From Bathymodiolus brooksi (taxonomy: Eukaryota > Mollusca > Bivalvia > Mytilida > Modiolidae), in the NCBI GenBank assembly GCA_963680875.1, contig OY804580.1, forward strand, positions 117,167,112-117,231,111: a stretch of DNA of 64,000 bases, in the 5' to 3' direction. A program made the position numbers and the translations under genes. Each line of letters starts with the position of its first letter. The stretch's first letter is position 1. The notes under the pieces were generated by a model. That model had not been told where the DNA came from and ran no database searches. It saw only the letters and a list, made by a program, of their open reading frames with translations. Below, one piece after another: positions 46,736 through 59,160 of this stretch.

Positions 46736-49700
46736 AAACCATTACAACACAAACTCCCACAAAAACAATAGTACTAAACCCTGACACCACAAACTCCCAC
46801 AGAAACAATAGTACTAAACCCTGACAACGCAAACTCCCACAAATACAATAGTACTAAACCCTGACAACACAAACTCCCACAAAAACAATAGTACTAAACC
46901 CTGACACCACAAACTCCCACAAAAACAATAGTACTAAACCCTGACAACACAAATTCCCACAAAAACAATAGTACTAAACGATGACAACACAAACTCCCAC
47001 AAAAACAATAGTACTAAACGATGACAACACAAACTCCCACAAATACAATAGTACTAAACCCTGACACCACAAACTCCCACAAAAACAATAGTACTAAACC
47101 CTGACAACACAAACTCCCACAAAAACAATAGTACTAAACGATGACAACACAAACTCCCACAAAAACAATAGTACTAAACGATGACAACACAAACTCCCAC
47201 AAATACAATAGTACTAAACCCTGACACCACAAACTCCCACAAAAACAATAGTACTAAACCCTGACAACACAAACTCCCACAAAAACAATAGTACTAAACG
47301 ATGACAACACAAACTCCCACAAAAACAATAGTACTAAACCCTGACAACACAAACTCCCACAAATACAATAGCACTAAACCCTGACAACACAAACTCCCAC
47401 AAAAACAATAGCACTAAACCCTGACAACACAAACTCCAACAAATACAATAGTACTAAACCCTGACAACACAAACCCCCACAAAAACAATAGTACTAAACC
47501 ATGAAAAACACAAACTACCACAGAAACAATAGTACTAAACCCTGACAACACAAACTCCCACAAATACAATAGTACTAAACCCTGACACCACAAACTCCCA
47601 CAAAAACAATAGTACTAAACCCTGACAATACAAACTCCCACAAATACAATAGTACTAAACCATGACAACACAAACTCCCACAAATACAATAGTACTAAAC
47701 TATGACAACACAAACTCCAACAAAAACAATAGTACTAAACCCTGACAACACAAAATCCCACAAAAACAATAGTACTAAACCCTGACAACACAAACTCCCA
47801 CAAATACAATAGTACTAAACCCTGACAACACAAACTCCCACAAATACAATAGTACTAAACCCTGACAACACAAACTCCCACAAATACAATAGCACTAAAC
47901 CCTTACAACACAAACTCCCACAAAAACAATAGTACTAAACCCTGACAACACAAACTCCCACAAATACAATAGTACTTAACCCTAACAACACAAACTCCCA
48001 CAAAAACAATAGTACTAAACCCTGACAACACAAACTCCCACAGAAACAATAGTACTAAACCCTGACAACACAAACTCCCACAAACACAATAGTACTAAAC
48101 CCTGACAACACAAACTCCCACAAATACAATAGTACTAAACCCTGAAAACACAAACTCCCACAAATACAATAGCACTAAACCCTGACAACACAAACTCCCA
48201 CAAAAACAATAGTACTAAACCCTGACAACACAAACTCCCACAAACACAATAGTACTAAACCCTGACAACACAAACTCCCACAAATACAATAGTACTAAAC
48301 CCTGACAACACAAATCCCACAAATACAATAGCACTAAACCCTGACAACACAAACCCCCACAAAAACAATAGCACTAAACCCTGACACCACAAACTCCCAC
48401 AAATACAATAGTACTAAAACCATGACAACACAAACTCCCACAAAAACAATAGTACTAAACCCTGACAACACAAACTCCCACAAATACAATAGCACTAAAT
48501 CCTGACAACACAAACTCCCACAAAAACAATAGTACTAAACCCTGACACCACAAACTCCCACAAAAACAATAGTACTAAACCCTGACAACACAAACTCCCA
48601 CAAATACAATAGTACTAAACCCTGACAACACAAAGTCCCACAGAAACAATAGTACTAAGCCATGACAGCACAAACTCCCACAAATACAACAGTACTAAAC
48701 CCTGACAACACAAACTCAAACAAATACAATAGTACTAAACCCTGACAACACAAACTCCCACAAAAACAATAGTACTAAACCCTGACAACACAAACTCCCA
48801 CAAAAACAATAGTACTAAACCCTGATAACACAAACTCCCACAATACAATAGTACTAAACCATGACAACACAAACTCCCACAAAAACAATAGTACTAAACT
48901 ATGACAACACAAACTCCCACCAAAAAAAATAGTACTAAAGCCTGATAACACAAACTCCCACAATACAATAGTACTAAACCCTGACAACACAAACTCCTAC
49001 AACAACAATAGTACTAAACCCTGACAACACAAACACCCACAGAAACAATAGTACTAAACCCTAACAGCACAAACTCCCACAGAAACAATAGTACTAAACC
49101 CTGACAACACAAACTCCCACAAATACAATAGTACTAAACCCTGACAACACAAACACCCACAAATACAATAGTACTAAACCCTGACAACACAAACTCCCAC
49201 AAATACAATAGTACTAAACCCTGACAACACAAACCCCCACAGAAACAATAGTACTAAACCATGACAACACAAACTCCCACAAAAACAATAGTACTAAACC
49301 CTGACACCACAAACTCCCACAGAAACAATAGTACTAAGCCATGACAACACAAACTCCCACAAAAACAATAGTACTAAACCCTGACAACACAAACTCCCAC
49401 AAAAACAATAGTACTAAACCCTGACAACACAAACTCCCACAAATACAATAGTACTAAACCCTGACAACACAAACTCCCACAAAAACAATAGTACTAAACG
49501 ATGACAACACAAACTCCCACAAAAACAATAGTACTAAACCCTGACAACACAAACTCCCACAAATACAATAGCACTAAACCCTGACAACACAAACTCCCAC
49601 AAAAACAATAGTACTAAACCCTGACAACACAAACTCCCACAAATACAATAGTACTAAACCCTGACACCACAAACTCCCACAAAAACAATAGTACTAAACC

Positions 49701-51239
49701 CTGACAACACAAACTCCCACAAATACAATAGTACTAAACTATGACAACACAAACTCCCACAAATACAATAGTACTAAACCCTGACAACACAAACTCCCAC
49801 AAATACAATAGTACTAAACCCTGACAACACAAACTCCCACAAATACAATAGCACTAAACCCTTACAACACAAACTCCCACAAAAACAATAGTACTAAACC
49901 CTGACAACACAAACTCCCACAAACACAATAGTACTAAACCCTGACAACACAAACTCCCACAAATACAATAGTACTAAACCCTGACAACACAAATCCCACA
50001 AATACAATAGCACTAAACCCTGACAACACAAACCCCCACAAAAACAATAGCACTAAACCCTGACACCACAAACTCCCACAAATACAATAGTACTAAAACC
50101 ATGACAACACAAACTCCCACAAAAACAATAGTACTAAACCCAGACAACACAAACTCCCACAAATACAATAGTACTAAACACTGACAACACAAACTCCCAC
50201 AAATACAATAGTACCAAACTCTGACAACACAAACTCCCACAAATACAATAGTACTAAACCCTGACAACACAAACTCCCACAGAAACAATAGTACTAAACC
50301 ATGACAACACAAACTCCCACAAAAACAATAGTACTAAACCCTGACAACACAAACTCCCACAGAAACAATAGTACTAAACCCTGACAACACAAACTCCCAC
50401 AAATACAATAGTACTAAACCCTGACAACACAAACTCCCACAAAAACAATAGCACTAAACCCTGACACCACAAACTCCCACAAAAACAATAGTACTAAACC
50501 CTGAAAACACAAACTCCCACAAAAACAATAGCACTAAACCCTGACAACACAAACTCCCACAAAAACAATAGTACTAAATCCTGACAACACAAATTCCCAC
50601 AAAAACAATAGTACTAAACCATGACAACACAAACTCCCACAAAAACAATAGTACTAAACCATGACAACACAAACTCCCACAAATACAATAGCACTAAACC
50701 TTGACAACACAAACTCCCACAAAAACAATAGCACTAAACCCTGACAACACAAACTCCCACAAATACAATAGTACTAAACCCTGACAACACAAACCCCCAC
50801 AAAAACAATAATACTAAACCCTGACAACACAAACTCCCACAAAAACAATAGTACTAAACCCTGACAACACAAACTCCCACAAATACAATAGCACTAAACC
50901 CTGACAACACAAACTCCCACAAAAACAATAGTACTAAACCCTGACAACACAAACTCCCACAGAAACAATAGTACTAAACTATGACAACACAAACTCCCAC
51001 AAATAAAATAGTACTAAACCCTGTCAACACAAACTCCCACAAATACAATAGTACTAAACCCTGACAACACAAACTCCCACAAATACAATAGTACTAAACC
51101 TTGACAACACAAACTCCCACAGAAACAATAGTACTAAACTATGACAACACAAACTCCCACAAATACAATAGTACTAAACCCTGACAACACAAACTCCCAC
51201 AAATACAATAGTACTAAACCCTGACAACACAAACTCCCA

Positions 51240-54200
51240 CAAATACAATAGTACTAAACCATGACAACACAAACTCCCACAAAAACAATAGTACTAAACC
51301 CTGACAACACAAACTCCCACAAAAACAATAGTACTAAATCATGACAACACAAACTCCCACAAAAACAATAGTACTAAACCCTGACAACACAAACTCCCAC
51401 AAATACAATAGTACTAAACCATGACAACACAAATTCCCACAAAAACAATAGTACTAAACCCTAACAACACAAACTCCCACAAAAACAATAGTACTAAACC
51501 ATGACAACACAAACTCCCACAAAAACAATAGTACTAAACCCTGACAATACAAACTCCCACAAATACAATAGTACTAAACCCTGACAACACAAACTCCCAC
51601 AGAAACAATAGTACTAAACCCTGACAACACAAACTCCCACAAAAACAATGGTACTAAACCCTGACACCACAAACTCCCACAAAAACAATAGTACTAAACC
51701 ATGACAACACAAACACCCACAAATACAATAGTACTAAACCCTGACAACACAAACTCCCACAAAAACAATAGTACTAAACCCTGACACCACAAACCCCCAC
51801 AAATACAATAGTACTAAACCCTGACAACACAAACTCCCACAGAAACAATAGTACTAAACCCTGACAACACAAACTCCCACAAAAACAATAGTACTAAACC
51901 CTGACAACACAAACTCCCACAGAAACAATAGTACTAATCCCTGACAACACAAACTCCCACAAAAACAATAGTACTAAACCCTGACAACACAAACCCCCAC
52001 AAATACAATAGTACTAAACCCTGACAACACAAACTCCCACAGAAACAATAGTACTAAACCCTGACAACACAAACTCCAACAAAAACAATAATACTAAACC
52101 ATGACACCACAAACTCCCACAGAAACAATAATACTAAACCATGACAACACAAACTCCAACAAAAACAATAATACTAAACCATGACAACACAAACTCCCAC
52201 AAAAACAATGGTACTAAACCATGACAACACAAACTCCAACAAAAACAATAGTACTAAACCATGACAACACAAACTCCCACAAAAACAATAGTACTAAACC
52301 CTGACAACACAAACTCCAACAAAAAACAATAGTACTAAACCCTGACAACACAAACTCCCACAAAAACAATAGTACTAAACCCTGACAACACAAGCTCCCA
52401 CAAAAACAATAGTACTAAACCCTGACAACACAAACTCCCACAAAAACAATGGTACTAAACCCTGACAACACAAACTCCCACAAAAACAATAGTACTAAAC
52501 CATGACAACACAAACACCCACAAATACAATAGTACTAAACCCTGACAACACAAACTCCCACAAAAACAATAGTACTAAACCCTGACAACACAAACTCCCA
52601 CAAATACAATAGTACTAAACTATAACAACACAAACTCCTACAAATACAATAGTACTAAACCCTGACAACACAAACTCCCACAAATACAATAGTACTAAAC
52701 CCTGACAACACAAACTCCCACAAATACAATAGTACTAAACCCTGACAACACAAACTCCCACAAATACAATAGAACTAACCCCTGACAACAAAAACTCCCA
52801 CAAATACAATAGTACTAAACCATGACAACACAAACTCCCACAAAAACAATAGTACTAAACCCTAACAACACAAACTCCCACAAAAACAATAATACTAAAC
52901 CATGACAACACAAACTCCCACAAAAACAATAGTACTAAACCCTGACAACACAAACTCCCACAAATACAATAGTACTAAACCCTGACAACACAAACTCCCA
53001 CAGAAACAATAGTACTAAACCCTGACAACCCAAACTCACACAAAAACAATAGTACTAAACCATGACAACACAAACTCCAACAAAAACAATAGTACTAAAC
53101 CCTGACAACACAAACTCCCACAAATACAATAGTACTAAACCCTGACAACACAAACTCCCACAAAAACAATAGTACTAAACCCTGACAACACAAACCCCCA
53201 CAAATACAATAGTACTAAACCCTGACAACACAAACTCCCACAAAAACAATAGTACTAAACCCTGACAACACAAACCCCCACAAATACAATAGTACTAAAC
53301 CCTGACAACACAAACTCCCACAGAAACAATAGTACTAAACCCTGACAACACAAACTCCCACAAATACAATAGTACTAAACCCTGACACCACAAACTCCAA
53401 CAAAAACAATAGTACTAAACCATGACAACACAAACTCCCACAAAAACAATGGTACTAAACCCTGACAACACAAACTCCCACAAAAATAATAGTACTAAAC
53501 GATGACAACACAAACTCCCACAAGAACAATAGTACTAAACCCTAACAACACAAACTCCCACCAATACAATAGTACTAAACCATGACAACACAAACTCCCA
53601 CAAAAACAATAGTACTAAACCCTAACAACACAAACTCCCACAAAAACAATAGTACTAAACCCTGACAAAACAAACTCCCACAAAAACAATAGTACTAAAC
53701 CCTGACAACACAAACTCCCACAAATACAATAGTACTAAACCCTGACACCACAAACTCCAACAAAAACAATAGTACTAAACCCTGACAACACAAACTCCCA
53801 CAGAAACAATAGTACTAAACCATGAAAACACAAACTCCCACAAAAACAATAGTACTAAACCCTGACACCACAAACTCCCACAGAAACAATAGTACTAAAC
53901 CCTGACAACACAAACTCCCACAAATACATTAGTACTAAACCCTGACAACACAAACTCCCACAAAAACAATAACACTAAACCCTGACACCACAAACTCCCA
54001 CAAAAACAATAGTACTAAACTCTGACAACACAAACTCCCACAAAAACAATAGTACTAAACCATGACAACGCAAACTCCCACAAAAACAATAGTACTAAAC
54101 CCTGACAACACAAACTCCCACAAATACAATAGCACTAAACCCTGACAACACAAACTCCCACAAAAACAATAGCACTAAACCCTGACAACACAAACTCCAA

Positions 54201-57200
54201 CAAATACAATAGTACTAAACCCTGACAACACAAACCCCCACAAAAACAATAATACTAAACCCTGACACCACAAACTCCCACAGAAACAATAGTACTAAAC
54301 CATGACAACACAAACTCCCACAAATACAATAGTACTAAACCCTGACAACACAAACTCCCACAAAAACAATAGCACTAAACCCTGACAACACAAACTCCCA
54401 CAAAAACAATAGTACTAAACCATGACACCACAAAATCCCACAGAAACAATAGTACTAAACCCTGACACCACAAACTCCCACAGAAACAATAGTACTAAAC
54501 CATGACAACACAAACTCCCACAAATACAATAGTACTAAACCCTGACAACACAAACTCCCACAAAAACAATAGCACTAAACCCTGACAACACAAACTCCCA
54601 CAAAAACAATAGTACTAAATCCTGACACCACAAAATCCCACAAAAACAATAGTACTAAACCCTGACAACACAAACTCCCACAAATACAATAGTACTAAAC
54701 CCTGACACCACAAACTCCAACAAAAACAATAGTACTAAACCCTGACACCACAAACTCCAACAAAAACAATAGTACTAAACCATGACAACACAAACTCCCA
54801 CAAAAACAATGGTACTAAACCCTGACAACACAAACTCCCACAAAAATAATAGTACTAAACGATGACAACACAAACTCCCACAAGAACAATAGTACTAAAC
54901 CCTAACAACACAAACTCCCACCAATACAATAGTACTAAACCATGACAACACAAACTCCCACAAAAACAATAGTACTAAACCCTAACAACACAAACTCCCA
55001 CAAAAACAATAGTACTAAACCCTGACAAAACAAACTCCCACAAAAACAATAGTACTAAACCCTGACAACACAAACTCCCACAAATACAATAGTACTAAAC
55101 CCTGACACCACAAACTCCAACAAAAACAATAGTACTAAACCCTGACAACACAAACTCCCACAGAAACAATAGTACTAAACCATGAAAACACAAACTCCCA
55201 CAAAAACAATAGTACTAAACCCTGACACCACAAACTCCCACAGAAACAATAGTACTAAACCCTGACAACACAAACTCCCACAAATACATTAGTACTAAAC
55301 CCTGACAACACAAACTCCCACAAAAACAATAACACTAAACCCTGACACCACAAACTCCCACAAAAACAATAGTACTAAACTCTGACAACACAAACTCCCA
55401 CAAAAACAATAGTACTAAACCATGACAACACAAACTCCCACAAAAACAATAGTACTAAACCCTGACAACACAAACTCCCACAAATACAATAGCACTAAAC
55501 CCTGACAACACAAACTCCCACAAAAACAATAGCACTAAACCCTGACAACACAAACTCCAACAAATACAATAGTACTAAACCCTGACAACACAAACCCCCA
55601 CAAAAACAATAATACTAAACCCTGACACCACAAACTCCCACAGAAACAATAGTACTAAACCATGACAACACAAACTCCCACAAATACAATAGTACTAAAC
55701 CCTGACAACACAAACTCCCACAAAAACAATAGCACTAAACCCTGACAACACAAACTCCCACAAAAACAATAGTACTAAACCCTGACACCACAAAATCCCA
55801 CAGAAACAATAGTACTAAACCCTGACAACACAAACTCCCACAGAAACAATAGTACTAATCCCTGACAACACAAACTCCCACAAAAACAATAGTACTAAAC
55901 CCTGACAACACAAACCCCCACAAATACAATAGTACTAAACCCTGACAACACAAACTCCCACAGAAACAATAGTACTAAACCCTGACAACACAAACTCCCA
56001 CAAATACAATAGTACTAAACCCTGACACCACAAACTCCAACAAAAACAATAGTACTAAACCATGACACCACAAACTCCCACAAAAACAATAGTACTAAAC
56101 CCTGACAACACAAACTCCCACAAAAATAATAGTACTAAACGATGACAACACAAACTCCCACAAGAAGAATAGTACTAAACCCTAACAACACAAACTCCCA
56201 CCAATACAATAGTACTAAACCATGACAACACAAACTCCCACAAAAACAATAGTACTAAACCCTAACAACACAAACTCCCACAAAAACAATAGTACTAAAC
56301 CCTGACAAAACAAACTCCCACAAAAACAATAGTACTAAACCCTGACAACACAAACTCCCACAAATACAATAGTACTAAACCCTGACAACACAAACTCCCA
56401 CAGAAACAATAGTACTAATCCCTGACAACACAAACTCCCACAAAAACAATAGTACTAAACCCTGACAACGCAAACCCCCACAAAACAATAGTACTAAACC
56501 CAGACAACACAAACTCCCACAAATACAATAGTACTAAACACTGACAACACAAACTCCCACAAATACAATAGTACCAAACCCTGACAACACAAACTCCCAC
56601 AAATACAATAGTACTAAACCCTGACAACACAAACTCCCACAAATACAATAGTACTAAACCCTGACAACACAAACTCCCACAAATACAATAGTACTAAACC
56701 CTGAAAACACAAACTCCCACAAAAACAATAGCACTAAACCCTGACAACACAAACTCCCACAAAAACAATAGCACTAAACCCTGACAACACAAACTGCCCC
56801 AAATACAATAGTACTAAACCATGACAACACAAACTCCCACAAAAACAATAGTACTAAACCCTGACAACACAAACTCCCACAAAAACAATAGTACTAAACC
56901 CTGAAAACACAAACTCTCACAAATACAATAGTACTAAACCCTGACAACACAAACTCCCACAAAAACAATAGCACTAAACCCTGACACCACAAACTCCCAC
57001 AAAAACAATAGTACTAAACCCTGAAAACACAAACTCCCACAAAAACAATAGTACTAAACCCTGACAACACAAACTCCCACAAAAACAATAGCACTAAACC
57101 CTTACAACACAAACTGCCACAAATACATTAGTACTAAACCCTGACAACACAAACTCCCACAAAAACAATAACACTAAACCCTGACACCACAAACTCCCAC

Positions 57201-58960
57201 AAAAACAATAGTACTAAACTCTGACAACACAAACTCCCACAAAAACAATAGTACTAAACCATGACAACACAAACTCCCACAAAAACAATAGTACTAAACC
57301 CTGACAACACAAACTCCCACAAATACAATAGCACTAAACCCTGACAACACAAACTCCCACAAAAACAATAGCACTAAACCCTGACAACACAAACTCCAAC
57401 AAATACAATAGTACTAAACCCTGACAACACAAACCCCCACAAAAACAATAATACTAAACCCTGACACCACAAACTCCCACAGAAACAATAGTACTAAACC
57501 ATGACAACACAAACTCCCACAAATACAATAGTACTAAACCCTGACAACACAAACTCCCACAAAAACAATAGCACTAAACCCTGACAACACAAACTCCCAC
57601 AAAAACAATAGTACTAAACCCTGACACCACAAAATCCCACAGAAACAATAGTACTAAACCCTGACAACACAAACTCCCACAGAAACAATAGTACTAATCC
57701 CTGACAACACAAACTCCCACAAAAACAATAGTACTAAACCCTGACAACACAAACCCCCACAAATACAATAGTACTAAACCCTGACAACACAAACTCCCAC
57801 AGAAACAATAGTACTAAACCCTGACAACACAAACTCCCACAAATACAATAGTACTAAACCCTGACACCACAAACTCCAACAAAAACAATAGTACTAAACC
57901 ATGACACCACAAACTCCCACAAAAACAATGGTACTAAACCCTGACAACACAAACTCCCACAAAAATAATAGTACTAAACGATGACAACACAAACTCCCAC
58001 AAGAAGAATAGTACTAAACCCTAACAACACAAACTCCCACCAATACAATAGTACTAAACCATGACAACACAAACTCCCACAAAAACAATAGTACTAAACC
58101 CTAACAACACAAACTCCCACAAAAACAATAGTACTAAACCCTGACAAAACAAACTCCCACAAAAACAATAGTACTAAACCCTGACAACACAAACTCCCAC
58201 AAATACAATAGTACTAAACCCTGACAACACAAACTCCCACAGAAACAATAGTACTAATCCCTGACAACACAAACTCCCACAAAAACAATAGTACTAAACC
58301 CTGACAACGCAAACCCCCACAAAACAATAGTACTAAACCCAGACAACACAAACTCCCACAAATACAATAGTACTAAACACTGACAACACAAACTCCCACA
58401 AATACAATAGTACCAAACCCTGACAACACAAACTCCCACAAATACAATAGTACTAAACCCTGACAACACAAACTCCCACAAATACAATAGTACTAAACCC
58501 TGACAACACAAACTCCCACAAATACAATAGTACTAAACCCTGAAAACACAAACTCCCACAAAAACAATAGCACTAAACCCTGACAACACAAACTCCCACA
58601 AAAACAATAGCACTAAACCCTGACAACACAAACTGCCCCAAATACAATAGTACTAAACCATGACAACACAAACTCCCACAAAAACAATAGTACTAAACCC
58701 TGACAACACAAACTCCCACAAAAACAATAGTACTAAACCCTGAAAACACAAACTCTCACAAATACAATAGTACTAAACCCTGACAACACAAACTCCCACA
58801 AAAACAATAGCACTAAACCCTGACACCACAAACTCCCACAGAAACAATAGTACTAAACCCGGACAACACAAACTCCCACAAAAACAATAGTACTAAACCC
58901 TGACAACACAAACTCCCACAAATACAATAGTACTAAACCCTGACAACACAAACTCCCACA
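51240..58960. repeat. Right-flank satellite domain with 1.28-1.84-kb blocks
   Basis: Private markers define this domain. caagaacaat occurs at 53521 and 54881; its derivative caagaagaat at 56161 and 58000; and cccaccaatac immediately follows each. Offsets are 1,360 bp (53.4-54.4 kb against 54.7-55.8 kb), 1,280 bp (54.84-55.06 kb against 56.12-56.34 kb) and 1,839 bp (about 55281-57000 against 57120-58839). The 1,839-bp copy has a visible left joint near 57100-57120, where cccttac and actgccac appear. From 51.24 to about 53.4 kb monomers vary with little obvious block order. The second base change in the marker (caagaac to caagaag) orders the duplications: 1,360 first, then 1,280, then 1,839. 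Confidence 0.8.
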
Positions 58961-59160
58961 AATACAATAGTACTAAACCATGACAACACAAACTCCCACA
59001 AATACAATAGTACTAAACCCTGACAACACAAACTCCCACAAAAACAATAGTACTAAACCCTGACAACACAAACTCCCACAAATACAATAGTACTAAACCC
59101 TGACAACACAAATTCCCACAAAAACAATAGTACTAAACCCTGACAACACAAACTCCCACA

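Larger units (their letters stand above)
30452..51240. repeat. Six-copy higher-order family, 2.9-4.5-kb spacing
   Basis: This domain of the 40-bp array is marked by a private variant, ccctgtcaac, at 31221, 35461, 39499, 42379, 46539 and 51019; I saw none in 1-30 kb. Spacings are 4240, 4038, 2880, 4160 and 4480 bp. A second marker (aaatcctgac followed by two ccatgac monomers, starting at 30781, 35021, 39059, 41939, 46099 and 50579) gives the same five spacings. A third, gacaacgcaaac, occurs near 31550, 35790, 39748, 42628 and 46828. The left part of each unit (cccaccaaaaaaaat and neighbouring 39-mers) also occurs at 13201 and 28921, linking this family to the end of copies A and B. Unit length differs by whole monomers or whole sub-blocks. 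Confidence 0.85.
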
